64,000 nt of DNA from Herbaspirillum seropedicae (lineage in GTDB: Bacteria; Pseudomonadota; Gammaproteobacteria; Burkholderiales; Burkholderiaceae_D): assembly GCF_001040945.1 (NCBI RefSeq), contig NZ_CP011930.1, positions 3,653,021 to 3,717,020 on the forward strand, given 5' to 3'. Positions 38,470-47,559 of this stretch are shown here, in pieces. The notes beneath the pieces are model-generated. The model was not told the DNA's origin. It worked only from the letters and a program-made list of their open reading frames with translations, and did not search any database. Position numbers and translations under genes: made by a program. How positions within the stretch are numbered: the first letter of the stretch is position 1; every line of letters begins with the position of its first letter.

Positions 38470-39917
38470 AGGTCTCCGGTCGGTGGATGCTGTTGGGCGT
38501 AACGGCGGCGTGCGCGCCATCCCTTGCGCAGGCGGCGGCTCTGGCGCAACGCCAGGTGCAGCGAGGCGGCCCAGGACAAGGGACGGGGATGCACCACGGC
38601 GCGCAGGGCGCGGGCATAGTCGAGCACCATGCCCGGTGTCCAGGCCATGGTGACGGCGCGCTTGCGGATGTGGCTGGCCACCCAGATCTCGGGCGTAAAG
38701 ATCATCCGCAAGGCATTGGTCCAATGCCGGTTGCGCCCGCCGATCACGCCTTCCAGCGCAGACTCCAGGGCATTGGCCACGGTGCTGGAGCAATTGCGGT
38801 TGGTCAGGTTGTAGATCTCGGTCTGGCGGTAACGCTGCCAGAAACGGTCCAGACGCGCGCGGCAATAGTCGCGAAAGACGATCTTCTCGGTCGATTCACA
38901 CCAGGAGGCGGCCTCGCTGGGATAGTCGCTCAGATAGCGGCCCTTGACGTCGTTGTCGGCGGTGGCGCGCAAGAGCCGGGCGAACTGGTCGGGCGAGCGG
39001 TCGATCTCCTCGGCCGGATACAGGCTGATGTAGAGGTCCGGCGGTATTTCCAGGGCAGCGTGGCCGGTGGAGATGACGCCATTGGTATCGACTGCGGCGA
39101 TATAGCGGTCGATCACCGGCTGCCGGCGCGCCGGTCCCCGTGCGCTGCCCGCCGGCGTCCATACGTGCACCGTCAACGGCTGCGCCGCGCTGACGGCGGC
39201 CGCAGGCGTGGCCGGCGGCTGCCGCATTTCCTCCAGGGTGGCATCGTCGCGATGCACGCCGGCGTCGAAGGGGCGATCATCGCCGCTATTGCGGGCGGCC
39301 AGCATGTCCACCGAGACATCGGCCGGCAGCATGCGGGTGCGCAAGGCCAGCCAGATCATGTTCCAGCCGCCGAAGATCAGGCCCAGCGCCAGGCAGAACG
39401 GCACCGTGCCCTTGTAATGGGTGGGATAAGGCTGGAAGAAGAAGATGGCCAGCAGGATCTGCACGCCGCCGCCCACCAGCGCCGTGCGCCAGCGCGGAAA
39501 GCGCACCACCAGCGCCGAGGTGATCTGCAAGGCGCCGCCGATGGCGAAGGCAATGCCGAAGAGCATGGCCAGGGCCATATTGCTGGCCTGGTGCTGGGTG
39601 ATGACCAGCACCGCAATGAGCAGGAACAGGGCGCCCTTGACGTAGCGCAGCGTCTTCTGCGCCCCGATGCCGCTGTTGGCCACCCACAGCGTGACCAGGC
39701 TTTCCAGCAGCAGCAGGTAGCCAAACAGGGTGAGGGGGAAGTTGAGCACGCCGTCCAGCGCGTCGATGGCCAGGGACACGCCGATGGCGCCCCAGCTCAG
39801 GCCGGCCAGGGCCAGCACATGCCAATTGCGACGGATGAAGTCCGCGCCCAGCAACAACAAGACAAGACGTATCACGGTTTTCCCCGGGCCTGCGCCCTTC
39901 CCTTTGCGATCCGGCAT
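38466..39917 (-). CDS. HdeD-like membrane protein fused to a permuted papain-like domain
   Basis: 483 residues. About 1-195: six or more helices in the pattern of HdeD/DUF308 proteins (LLLGADFIRRNWHVLALAGLSW). About 245-440: soluble domain with GHAALEI (His286) preceding RNCSSTVANAL (Cys376), the His-before-Cys order of LRAT/YiiX/PPPDE permuted papain folds. I cannot name a described family with this pairing. Start at ATG chosen; the frame is open further upstream. Cotranscribed with the lysophospholipase gene, which suggests an acyl-transfer or thiol-hydrolase role; that is inference. Confidence 0.75.
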   Translation of the reverse strand: MPDRKGKGAGPGKTVIRLVLLLLGADFIRRNWHVLALAGLSWGAIGVSLAIDALDGVLNFPLTLFGYLLLLESLVTLWVANSGIGAQKTLRYVKGALFLLIAVLVITQHQASNMALAMLFGIAFAIGGALQITSALVVRFPRWRTALVGGGVQILLAIFFFQPYPTHYKGTVPFCLALGLIFGGWNMIWLALRTRMLPADVSVDMLAARNSGDDRPFDAGVHRDDATLEEMRQPPATPAAAVSAAQPLTVHVWTPAGSARGPARRQPVIDRYIAAVDTNGVISTGHAALEIPPDLYISLYPAEEIDRSPDQFARLLRATADNDVKGRYLSDYPSEAASWCESTEKIVFRDYCRARLDRFWQRYRQTEIYNLTNRNCSSTVANALESALEGVIGGRNRHWTNALRMIFTPEIWVASHIRKRAVTMAWTPGMVLDYARALRAVVHPRPLSWAASLHLALRQSRRLRKGWRARRRYAQQHPPTGDL

Positions 39918-40038
39918 TTTGGGGGATTCCGTGACAGGAGGCAAATCCTCCCGACCACGCGATGACGTGGCGGCAGTAGATGAAACTGGACCAATGGCCG
40001 ACAATGCCGGGATTGTCGACTTTCCTGTCTGCCTGCCC

Positions 40039-40803
40039 ATGCCCCTGTCGGTCCTCGTCTCCGCCCTGGCCAGCACCCTGCTGCTGCCCCCTGTTTCCCC
40101 GCTGCTGCTGGCCCTGGCAGGGCTGCTCCTGCGACGTCATGCACCGCGCTGGCGGCGCTTCGGTCTGCTGCTCATCGTGCTGGGGGTGGCCACGCTGCTG
40201 GTGCTGAGCACGCGGGTCGGTTCGCTGCTGCTGATCGCTCCGCTGGAAAACAGCTATCCCGTGCTGCGCAGTCCGGGCCAGGCTCAGGCCATTGTCATCC
40301 TCGGTTCGGGCCGCATCGACCGCGCCCCGGAATATGGCGGCCTCGACGACGCCAACGCCATCGGCATGAAGCGCCTGCAATACGGCGCCTACCTGCACCG
40401 CCAGAGCGGCCTGCCGATTCTGGTGACGGGCGGCAATCCGGACGGATCGCCTGAGAGCGAAGCGGCCGTGATGGCGCGCACTCTGGAACGCGATTTCGCC
40501 GTGCCGGTGCGCTGGCAGGAGGGACGCTCCAACACCACCTATGACAACGCTACCCTCTCTGCGGCCATGCTCAAGGAAGCGGGGATCTCCCGCATCCTGC
40601 TGGTCACGGACAGCCTGCACATGCCGCGCGCCATGCAGGTCTTCGCCACCACCGGCCTGCAGGTGCAAGCCGCTCCCACCGTCTTTGCCGGTCAGGCGCG
40701 CACACGTGTGACCGACTACCTGCCCAATGCGGCCAGCCTGCAACTGGCCAGCTACGCCCTGCGCGAGTGGATAGGCCAGCTGTGGTACCGGGTCCGGCAA
40801 TAG
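40039..40803 (+). CDS. YdcF/SanA-like DUF218 membrane protein
   Basis: 254 residues. Two N-terminal helices, then a DUF218 domain: AQAIVILGSGRIDR, then LVTGGNPDGSPESEAAVM and SRILLVTDSLHMPRAMQVF. This family includes ElyC/SanA envelope-barrier proteins. An ATG 15 codons upstream is a possible start. Followed by a GC-rich hairpin. Confidence 0.85.
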   Translation: MPLSVLVSALASTLLLPPVSPLLLALAGLLLRRHAPRWRRFGLLLIVLGVATLLVLSTRVGSLLLIAPLENSYPVLRSPGQAQAIVILGSGRIDRAPEYGGLDDANAIGMKRLQYGAYLHRQSGLPILVTGGNPDGSPESEAAVMARTLERDFAVPVRWQEGRSNTTYDNATLSAAMLKEAGISRILLVTDSLHMPRAMQVFATTGLQVQAAPTVFAGQARTRVTDYLPNAASLQLASYALREWIGQLWYRVRQ

Positions 40804-40839
40804 AGCGCAAGCATCCTAAGCCCGCAAGTAACCGGGCTT

Positions 40840-40875
40840 CCGCCCCCTGTTCCCGTCTTCGCCGACAGGGGGCGG
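40840..40875. terminator. GC-rich hairpin after ydcF-like gene
   Basis: CCGCCCCCTGT and its complement ACAGGGGGCGG around a 14-base loop; no T-run. Confidence 0.45.
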
Positions 40876-41031
40876 GGGTAAAGTGCTAATGTCGCCCGGA
40901 GTTGCATTCGGGCGCTGTTCGAGCTGTTATCGCTTCAACCCGCCCCGCACAAGGCAATGCAGAGAACGCCTCTGCCATTGCACCGGCGCAAGGACGCCAG
41001 CGGGCAACTGACAATCTAGGGAGACCTCATC

Positions 41032-42861
41032 ATGGGCCAGCTGTCCTTCAACAAGAAACTTTGGCTGCCGCTCGTCCTCAGCCTCATCGCACTGCTGGCA
41101 ATCTCGATCTTCAGCGCAGTGATGGTCCGCAATATCCGGCTGGAGGAACGCAAGGCCGACCTCACCAATATCGGCCAGACCGCCCTCTCGCTGGTCAAGG
41201 GCTATGGCGCCCTGGCCGACAGCGGTGCACTCTCCAAGGAAGACGCGCAGAAACTGGCCAAGCAGGCCATCAAGAGCCTGCGCTATGGTACTGACGGCTA
41301 CTTCTCCATTTCCACCTCGGGCCAGATCATCGTGATGCACCCGATCAAGACCGAGCTGGATGGCAAAGACCTGAGCAACTTCAAGGACCCCGCCGGCAAC
41401 AATCTCTTCGTCGAGATCACCAAGGCCGGCAGCAAGCCCGAAGGCGGCTTCGTCCATTACCTGTGGCCCAAGGTGGGCGCCGCCGAACCGGTCCCCAAGA
41501 CCTCCTTCGTGATCGCCTACAAGCCCTGGGACTGGAACCTCACCACCGGCGCCTACATGGATGACATCAACGCCGCCTTCCTGCGCACCCTGTGGCAGAT
41601 GGCGCTGCTCTTTGCCGCCGTGTCGGCGGCGCTGGTGGCGCTGGTGATCGTCATCAACCACGGCATCCTGCGCACCATCGGTGGCGATCCGGCCCAGGCG
41701 GCCGAGGTCGCCAACCGCATCGCCCAGGGTGACCTCACTCCCAATATCGAGACCGCCCCGGGCGACAGCAGCAGCCTGCTCTACGCGGTGCGCAGCATGC
41801 GTGATTCGCTGCTCTCGACCATCACCAACATCAAGGCCTCCGCCGGCACCATCGCCTCGGCCTCGCAGGAAATCGCCAGCGGCAACCTGGACCTGTCGGG
41901 CCGTACCGAACAGCAGGCCGGCTCCATCGAGGAAACCGCCTCGGCCATGGAAGAACTGACGGCCACCGTGAAGCAGAACGCCGACAATGCGCGCCAGGCC
42001 AACCAGTTGGCCGAATCCGCGTCGGAAGTGGCGATCCAGGGCGGCAGCGTGGTCAGCCAGGTGGTGCAGACCATGGAAGGCATCACCGACAGCTCGCGCA
42101 AGATCGCCGACATCATTGGCGTCATCGATGGCATCGCCTTCCAGACCAATATCCTGGCGCTGAACGCGGCGGTGGAAGCCGCCCGCGCTGGCGAACAGGG
42201 CCGCGGCTTTGCGGTGGTGGCCTCGGAAGTGCGCTCGCTGGCCCAGCGTTCGGCCTCGGCGGCCAAGGAAATCAAGACCCTCATCGATGACTCGGTGGCC
42301 AAGGTCGACACCGGCAGCAAGCTGGTCGAACAAGCTGGCGCCACCATGACCGAAGTGGTGGCCAGCGTGCGTCGGGTCACCGACATCGTCGGCGAGATCA
42401 GCTCGGCCAGCCAGGAACAGAGCGCCGGCATCGCCGAAGTCGGGCGCGCCATTACGCAGATGGATGAAGGTACGCAGCAAAACGCGGCGCTGGTGGAGCA
42501 GGCTGCCGCTGCGGCGCAATCGCTGCAAGACCAGGCGGCCACGCTGGCGGGACTGGTCGGCCGCTTCCACGTCGATGGCAGCCAGGCCAGCATCGCCCCG
42601 ACGGCGCCCCAGGCGGCCAAGCCTGCAACCCGCCCCGTCCAACCGACCACGCCACCGGCGACGCCCGCACTGCGCAAGCCGGCCGCTCCCCAGCCGGCTC
42701 GTCCGGCGCTGGCAGCATCCAAGGCCGCCGCTCCCAAAGCTGCTCCCAAAACCGCTGCCGCCCAGCCGGCCAAGGCCGAGGCCCCTGCCGCCAAGCCGAC
42801 GGGCAAATCGCCATCGCGCTTGCCTGCCGGGGAAGATGAAGGCGATTGGGAAACCTTCTGA
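41032..42861 (+). CDS. Methyl-accepting chemotaxis protein with single Cache domain
   Basis: 609 residues. TM1 about 10-32, periplasmic sCache_2-like sensor (about 40-180, with [14 protein letters not shown] and [19 protein letters not shown]), TM2 about 190-210, HAMP, then the signalling domain with the hairpin tip [34 protein letters not shown] long Ala/Pro/Lys-rich linker (about 525-600) ends in DWETF, a CheR/CheB tether like E. coli NWETF. Ligand probably a small organic acid. ATG follows AGGGAG. Confidence 0.95.
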   Translation: MGQLSFNKKLWLPLVLSLIALLAISIFSAVMVRNIRLEERKADLTNIGQTALSLVKGYGALADSGALSKEDAQKLAKQAIKSLRYGTDGYFSISTSGQIIVMHPIKTELDGKDLSNFKDPAGNNLFVEITKAGSKPEGGFVHYLWPKVGAAEPVPKTSFVIAYKPWDWNLTTGAYMDDINAAFLRTLWQMALLFAAVSAALVALVIVINHGILRTIGGDPAQAAEVANRIAQGDLTPNIETAPGDSSSLLYAVRSMRDSLLSTITNIKASAGTIASASQEIASGNLDLSGRTEQQAGSIEETASAMEELTATVKQNADNARQANQLAESASEVAIQGGSVVSQVVQTMEGITDSSRKIADIIGVIDGIAFQTNILALNAAVEAARAGEQGRGFAVVASEVRSLAQRSASAAKEIKTLIDDSVAKVDTGSKLVEQAGATMTEVVASVRRVTDIVGEISSASQEQSAGIAEVGRAITQMDEGTQQNAALVEQAAAAAQSLQDQAATLAGLVGRFHVDGSQASIAPTAPQAAKPATRPVQPTTPPATPALRKPAAPQPARPALAASKAAAPKAAPKTAAAQPAKAEAPAAKPTGKSPSRLPAGEDEGDWETF

Positions 42862-42883
42862 GGCATCCCTCGCCTGCCGATCA

Positions 42884-42906
42884 AGCCCGCCTAGTGCGGG
42901 CTTTTT
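42884..42906 (+). terminator. Terminator after chemoreceptor gene
   Basis: AGCCCGC-CTAGT-GCGGGCT followed by TTTT. Confidence 0.85.
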
Positions 42907-42965
42907 CTTGGCCTGGGCAATCGCTGTGGAGCCGGCCTTGCGGGCCGATGGGGCGATGCGCCGGA

Positions 42966-43607
42966 TTACCAGCGCAACAGGCGCGGCCCCAGCAGCAAGC
43001 CCGCCGCGGCCGGAATGAGGATGCCCAGGAAGTACCAGACGCCCCAGAACGGAACGCCCATCTCCGGACAATGCAGGCAATACACCATGGTCGCCGTGGC
43101 GCCCGCCAGCAGTCCGGCGATGGCGCCGGTCAGGCGTAACCGGGTCGGAGCCATGCCGCGCACGGCCCAAAAGATGCCGATGAACAGCGGAATGGACAGC
43201 AATGCGATATTGAAGGGGCAACTGCGCCAGCTGATACCCATCAGCAGCGGCAGACGCTGGGCGAGCGGCGCACTGAGCAGCACCAGCGCGCCGCCAGCCC
43301 AGACCGCCAGGCCCGGCAAGGCGATGCCCGCCCAGCGCACGCCAACACGCAAGCCCGGACGCATCAGGCGGCGCAGCACCAGCAGCGCACCCACTGCCAG
43401 CGTCGTGGGAAAGGCCAGCTTGATCCAGAACAGCGGCACGCCCAGCATCAGTCCCAGGTCGGGGCGCAGCCCATAGATCTTCAGCATCAGCAGCAGCGCG
43501 CCCAGGCCGCCCAAGAGCAGCGCTTGGGCCATCTGCTTGACCGGCAGGCGACGGTCCACCGGCGTCACGCCGCTGGCCATCATGGAAATGAGGTCGTCAG
43601 TCTTCAT
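42966..43607 (-). CDS. nrsF: NrsF-like (DUF1109) anti-sigma factor, copy 1
   Basis: 213-residue membrane protein with six helices. NrsF-type anti-sigma proteins hold SigF at the membrane and release it on metal or redox stress. Conserved Cys are visible in SWRSCPFN and [14 protein letters not shown]. The N-terminal [12 protein letters not shown] is cytoplasmic. The ATG overlaps the sigma factor stop as ATGA. It differs from the second NrsF at 44.6 kb by many residues while keeping the C-terminal FWGVWYxLG pattern. Confidence 0.85.
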   Translation of the reverse strand: MKTDDLISMMASGVTPVDRRLPVKQMAQALLLGGLGALLLMLKIYGLRPDLGLMLGVPLFWIKLAFPTTLAVGALLVLRRLMRPGLRVGVRWAGIALPGLAVWAGGALVLLSAPLAQRLPLLMGISWRSCPFNIALLSIPLFIGIFWAVRGMAPTRLRLTGAIAGLLAGATATMVYCLHCPEMGVPFWGVWYFLGILIPAAAGLLLGPRLLRW

Positions 43608-44233
43608 GCTTGCAGTTTCTCCCGGATCTTCAGGGCCAGGGCCTTGAGGCCACGATGGATGCCCACCTTGACGGCCGACTCCGACATCCCCGTCAGTTGC
43701 GCCGTTTCGGCCACCGACAGGCCCTCCAGCTTGACATGCACGATCGGCAGGCGTTGCTTGTCGGGCAGCTCCTCCAGCAGCGCGCCGACGTCGCGCCGCG
43801 CCTGCGCGGGTTCATCGTCGCAGATGGCCAGCAGGTCGTGCTCCTCTTCCAGCGGATCGAGGAAGGCGTCACGGCGTGAACGGGCGCGCAGGAAATCCAT
43901 CAGCTTGTAGCGAGCAATGGCGTGCACCCAGGCTGTCAGCGGCTGGTCGGGACGATAGGTATGACGGGCGTTGTGGATGGCCAGCAGGGTTTCCTGCACC
44001 ACATCCTCGACGTCATCTTGCAGATGAACCAGGCGCTTGCGCAGAAACGCGCGCAGGCGACCGCTCAGTTCGGAAAGGAAGTTCCGGTAGGCCACTGCGT
44101 CGCCATCGAGACCGGCCAGCAGCAAGGTGCGCAAGCGCTCTTCGGTAGGGTGCGCGGGCTTGCCGGGCAGACCCGCCAGGTCGTCCGGCAAGGGCGGGCC
44201 GCCAGTGGCCAACAGGTAAGGACTCTCAGTCAT
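43604..44233 (-). CDS. sigF: ECF sigma factor, SigF-type
   Basis: 209 residues. Region 2 (about 52-115: [20 protein letters not shown]... [16 protein letters not shown]) and region 4 (about 145-205: [44 protein letters not shown]). An N-terminal extension of about 30 residues is rich in Pro/Gly. Flanked in the same operon by two NrsF-like genes, so it is likely bound at the membrane and released by metal stress. It probably reads the GTAACC-N16-CGAAT promoters on both sides of 45.0 kb. Confidence 0.9.
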   Translation of the reverse strand: MTESPYLLATGGPPLPDDLAGLPGKPAHPTEERLRTLLLAGLDGDAVAYRNFLSELSGRLRAFLRKRLVHLQDDVEDVVQETLLAIHNARHTYRPDQPLTAWVHAIARYKLMDFLRARSRRDAFLDPLEEEHDLLAICDDEPAQARRDVGALLEELPDKQRLPIVHVKLEGLSVAETAQLTGMSESAVKVGIHRGLKALALKIREKLQA

Positions 44234-44248
44234 GGGAACGCCGCCAGA

Positions 44249-44914
44249 TCACCAACGAAGCAGCCACGGGCCGCACCAGGCGCCAGCCGCCGTCGGCAGC
44301 GCCACTCCCAGTACATACCAGACGCCCCAGAACGGCGGCGCCATCTCCACGCAATAAAGTGAATAGACTAGCACGCCCTGCGCGCCCGCCACCAGCCCGG
44401 CGGCCGCCCCAGCTGCGCGCAATTGCGTGGGGGCCAGCCCGCGCAGGAACCACAGCATGGTCGCCAGGGTAGGCAGCGACAGCAAGGCCACATTGGCGGA
44501 ACAGACTTCCCAGCTGCTGCCCAGCAGCAGCTCCAGGCGCTGCGAGGGCGGCGCCAGCGCCAGCCAGACGCCGCCGGCCAGCCACAGCACGCAAGGCGGC
44601 AGCAGCAGCGCCGCCGCCGGACCCAGGCCGATGCGCATGCCCGGCCTGGCCAGACGGGTCGCCGCCAATTGCCCCGCCGACAGCGCCGCCAGCGGGAACG
44701 ACACCTTCATCCAGAACAGCGGCTGCTGCAGCAATGTGCGCAGATCGCTGCGCACACCGTAGAGCAAGGCCAGCAGCAAGGCCGCCCCCATCAGCCCGAC
44801 GGCCAGCGCCACCGCCATCCGGGCGGCCGCATTGCGCGCCAGGCTGCGCTGCCCGGGGCCGGAAGAGTCTCCCGTCCCGGCGGCCAGCATGTTGACCAGT
44901 TCCATCGTTTTCAT
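44249..44914 (-). CDS. NrsF-like (DUF1109) anti-sigma factor, copy 2
   Basis: 221 residues, six helices. First gene of the sigma operon. Cytoplasmic [12 protein letters not shown] start as in copy 1, and conserved Cys in [14 protein letters not shown] and [27 protein letters not shown] precedes the ATG. Two NrsF proteins around one ECF sigma factor is unusual; they could sense different signals or metals. Confidence 0.85.
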   Translation of the reverse strand: MKTMELVNMLAAGTGDSSGPGQRSLARNAAARMAVALAVGLMGAALLLALLYGVRSDLRTLLQQPLFWMKVSFPLAALSAGQLAATRLARPGMRIGLGPAAALLLPPCVLWLAGGVWLALAPPSQRLELLLGSSWEVCSANVALLSLPTLATMLWFLRGLAPTQLRAAGAAAGLVAGAQGVLVYSLYCVEMAPPFWGVWYVLGVALPTAAGAWCGPWLLRW

Positions 44915-44969
44915 TCACATCCCCTGTATCGCCCGGCGGGCGGACTGCGCAATGGCGCGCTCTCCTGTG

Positions 44970-44997
44970 TATTCGTTTCTCAAGGGATTCTGGTTAC
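44970..44997 (-). promoter_or_regulatory. ECF promoter of the sigF operon
   Basis: Minus strand: GTAACC, 16 bases, CGAATA. The nrsF2 ATG lies about 55 bases downstream. Same motif as the divergent promoter of the bufferin genes, which supports autoregulation. Confidence 0.8.
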
Positions 44998-45040
44998 AGC
45001 AGAGGCGAAAAATATTCTTTCGAAAATTTGCCGGCGCGCT

Positions 45041-45068
45041 GTAACCGGCCCGCGTCTGCCTGCGAATT
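45041..45068 (+). promoter_or_regulatory. ECF promoter of the bufferin operon
   Basis: Plus strand: GTAACC, 16 bases, CGAATT. The precursor gene's ATG is about 95 bases downstream. Matches the promoter on the opposite strand at 44970-44997 in both boxes and spacing. Confidence 0.8.
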
Positions 45069-45162
45069 AACCAACAGATCGGCCGCCTGGCTGCAGTTGC
45101 AGCACATGGGCTGGTACCGGTCAGTGTCATCTTCCCCATCATCCCTATTCAAGGAGCACAGC

Positions 45163-45441
45163 ATGAACAAGCACCTCGTCGCCACCGCCGCCCTGACCCT
45201 CGCCAGCCTCGCCTCGGGCGTGGCCATGGCGCAAGACAAGCAATCGATGAACAAGCCCGCCGTCGAGAAGTGCTATGGCGTTTCCATGGCTGGCCAGAAC
45301 GACTGCAAGGCCGGCGAAGGCACCACCTGCGCCGGCACCGCCAAGATGGATTACCAGGGCAACGCCTGGAAGAACGTGCCGGCCGGCACCTGCACCTCCA
45401 TCAAGACGCCGCGCGGCATGGGTTCGCTCAAGCCGGTCTGA
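45163..45441 (+). CDS. bufA: DUF2282 bufferin-type precursor
   Basis: 92 residues with a signal peptide (about 1-23, AMA|Q) and a short Cys-containing core: Cys37 (EKCYG), Cys48 (NDCKAG), Cys56 (TTCAG) and Cys77 (GTCTS). Proteins of this family are substrates of DUF692 oxidases that change Cys to thiooxazole-type heterocycles; the periplasmic product buffers copper. AAGGAG precedes the ATG. First gene of the operon behind the ECF promoter. Confidence 0.9.
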   Translation: MNKHLVATAALTLASLASGVAMAQDKQSMNKPAVEKCYGVSMAGQNDCKAGEGTTCAGTAKMDYQGNAWKNVPAGTCTSIKTPRGMGSLKPV

Positions 45442-45461
45442 GTCGACGGGAGACCGTGGCC

Positions 45462-46313
45462 ATGACAGCACACCTCCTCAGCGCCGGCCTGGGCCTGAAG
45501 CCGCAACACTTCGACGCGGCGCTGGACTGCACCGCACCGGGCCTGTGGTTCGAAGTCCATCCGGAGAACTACCTGATGGACGGCGGCCCCCGCCTGGCCT
45601 GGCTGCAAGCCATCCGGGAGCATCATCCGGTGGCCTTGCACGGGGTGTCGCTGTCATTGGCCGGGCCCGATGCGCCCGATCCGGTTCACCTGCGCCAGCT
45701 GGCGCAGCTGGCCGCCCGCATCGAACCGGTGCTGGTGTCCGAACATCTGGCCTGGTCGCGCGCAGGCGGACATTACCTGCCCGACCTGCTGCCAGTTCCG
45801 CGCACCACCGAGACACTGGCGCGGCTGGCCGCCAACATCAGCCGCACCCAGGATGGGCTCAAGCGTCGCATCGCCCTGGAAAATCCTTCCCATTACCTGC
45901 GCATGGACCAGCACAGCTGGAGCGAGCCCGAATTCCTCCACGAGCTGGTGCGCCGCACCGGCTGCGGCTTGCTGGTCGACGTCAACAATGTCCACGTCAG
46001 CGCCTGCAACCTGGGCATCGATGCCCGCCAGTATCTGGACCAGTTGCCCGTCGATGACATCCTCGAAATCCATCTCGCCGGCCACAGCGCCGACGCCAGC
46101 CTGCCCGGCTTGCTGGTCGATTCGCACGATGCCCCGATTGCCGCGCCGGTGTGGGCGCTGTACCAGCATCTGCTGGCGCGCACCGGTGCGCGTCCCACGC
46201 TGATCGAACGCGATGGCAACGTCCCCGCTTTCAAAGAACTGATGGCAGAGCGCGAGACCGCCGCGACGCTGTTGCAGGAGACTGCCGCCGCGCCCCAGGA
46301 GCAGACCGCATGA
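45462..46313 (+). CDS. bufB: DUF692 multinuclear non-heme iron oxidase (MNIO)
   Basis: 283 residues, TIM-barrel enzyme that modifies the precursor's Cys. Metal ligands of the family are visible: H60 (LHGVS), E94-H95 (SEHL), E140 (LENPS), D173 and H178 (DVNNVHVS), E202, H204, H208 (EIHLAGH), D220/H222 (DSHD) and E249 (ERDGN). ATG chosen after CGTGGCC; it starts 20 bases after bufA. Its stop overlaps bufC as ATGA. Confidence 0.93.
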   Translation: MTAHLLSAGLGLKPQHFDAALDCTAPGLWFEVHPENYLMDGGPRLAWLQAIREHHPVALHGVSLSLAGPDAPDPVHLRQLAQLAARIEPVLVSEHLAWSRAGGHYLPDLLPVPRTTETLARLAANISRTQDGLKRRIALENPSHYLRMDQHSWSEPEFLHELVRRTGCGLLVDVNNVHVSACNLGIDARQYLDQLPVDDILEIHLAGHSADASLPGLLVDSHDAPIAAPVWALYQHLLARTGARPTLIERDGNVPAFKELMAERETAATLLQETAAAPQEQTA

Positions 46314-47065
46314 ACGCGCCCGCCACCCGCTATTACGACGCCTTCCTGCAAGCGATCCTGGAAGGCCACAGCAATGACGACGCGGTCGCCGCGTTGCTGG
46401 CGCAACCGGCCTTCGCGGTCTATCGCAATACCATCTTCAAGGGCTGTGTCGATGCCCTGGTCGCCAACTATCCGACCGTGCGTCGGCTGGTAGGCAGCGC
46501 CTGGATGGAATCGGCCGCGCTGCAGTTCGCCCGTCACCACCTGCCGCGTCAAGCCAGCCTGATTGCCTATGGCGAAGGCTTTTCCGAATTTCTCTGCACA
46601 GTGGAGGCCGTGCGCGAACTGCCCTACCTGCCGGGCGTCGCCGCACTGGACCGTTGCTGGACCGAATCCCACCTCGCCGCTGACCAGCCCATGCTGGCGG
46701 TGGCGGCCCTGCACATCGCACTGGAGGCCGGCCAGGATGTGACGCTGGTCCCGCATGCCTCCAGCCGCTGGCATCACGATATGCAACATCCGGTCTACAC
46801 CATCTGGAGCGCCAACCGCAGTGAAGACGGCCAGGCCGAACTGGCCCCTGAATGGCGGGGCGAAGGCGCCCTGCTCACGCGCCCACACGCCCAGGTGCAA
46901 TGGCAGCCGCTGAGTCTGGGCGCATGCCGTTTTCTCGACGCCTGCCGCGACGGCTTCAGCATTGCCCGCGCCGCCGGCCAGGCGCTGGAACACGAACCGG
47001 ATCTGGATATCGCGACCATGCTCGGCCAATTGATCCAGGCCGACGCCTTCACCTCGTTTTACTGA
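46310..47065 (+). CDS. bufC: DUF2063 MNIO partner protein
   Basis: 251 residues. Helical N-terminal DUF2063 domain (YDAFLQAILEGHSNDD... FAVYRNTIFKGCVDALVANYPTVRRLVG) and a beta-rich C-terminal half. Such partners hold the precursor for the oxidase. Overlaps bufB by 4 bases. Confidence 0.92.
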   Translation: MNAPATRYYDAFLQAILEGHSNDDAVAALLAQPAFAVYRNTIFKGCVDALVANYPTVRRLVGSAWMESAALQFARHHLPRQASLIAYGEGFSEFLCTVEAVRELPYLPGVAALDRCWTESHLAADQPMLAVAALHIALEAGQDVTLVPHASSRWHHDMQHPVYTIWSANRSEDGQAELAPEWRGEGALLTRPHAQVQWQPLSLGACRFLDACRDGFSIARAAGQALEHEPDLDIATMLGQLIQADAFTSFY

Positions 47066-47077
47066 ACGGAGTCCCCC

Positions 47078-47548
47078 ATGAACCAGCCCACCTCCCTACC
47101 CGCGACCATTACGCCTTCTCCCACCCTCTGGAACCGCGCCGCCGATCTCGCCACGCGCCTCATCAGCGACAGCTTGCTGGCCCTGGTGGCGCGCGTGGCG
47201 GTGGCGGCGATCTTCTTCCTCTCTGGCCGCACCAAAGTCAGCGGTTTCCTGGACATCAAGGACAGCACCTACATCCTGTTCCAGGAAGAATACCGCCTGC
47301 CGCTGCTGCCACCCGAGCTGGCAGCGCACCTGGCCACCTATGCCGAACACTTTTTTCCGTTGTTGCTGATCCTCGGCCTGTTCACACGCGGCGCCGCGCT
47401 GGCGCTGCTGGGGATGACGGCGGTTATCGAGATCTTTGTCTATCCCGATGCCTGGCCAACCCATCTCTCCTGGGCCGGATTGCTGCTGCTGCTGGTAGCG
47501 CGTGGTGGCGGTGCGTGGTCGCTGGACCGTCGCTTCGGCCTGCGTTGA
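47078..47548 (+). CDS. bufD: DoxX-family membrane protein of the bufferin operon
   Basis: 156 residues, four helices. [12 protein letters not shown] near residue 47 and [17 protein letters not shown] are DoxX marks. DoxX members often accompany bufferin genes, though their role is unclear. Starts 12 bases after bufC. Confidence 0.88.
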   Translation: MNQPTSLPATITPSPTLWNRAADLATRLISDSLLALVARVAVAAIFFLSGRTKVSGFLDIKDSTYILFQEEYRLPLLPPELAAHLATYAEHFFPLLLILGLFTRGAALALLGMTAVIEIFVYPDAWPTHLSWAGLLLLLVARGGGAWSLDRRFGLR

Positions 47549-47559
47549 ATGAGGCGCCG

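Noticed and set aside
40878..40910. Possible sigma-28 promoter upstream of the chemoreceptor
   Set aside because: A TAAAGT is present but the -10 region does not match GCCGATAA.
40927..43221. 764-residue minus-strand frame opposite the chemoreceptor
   Set aside because: Shadow of the chemoreceptor reading frame, Gly/Arg/His-rich and without motifs.
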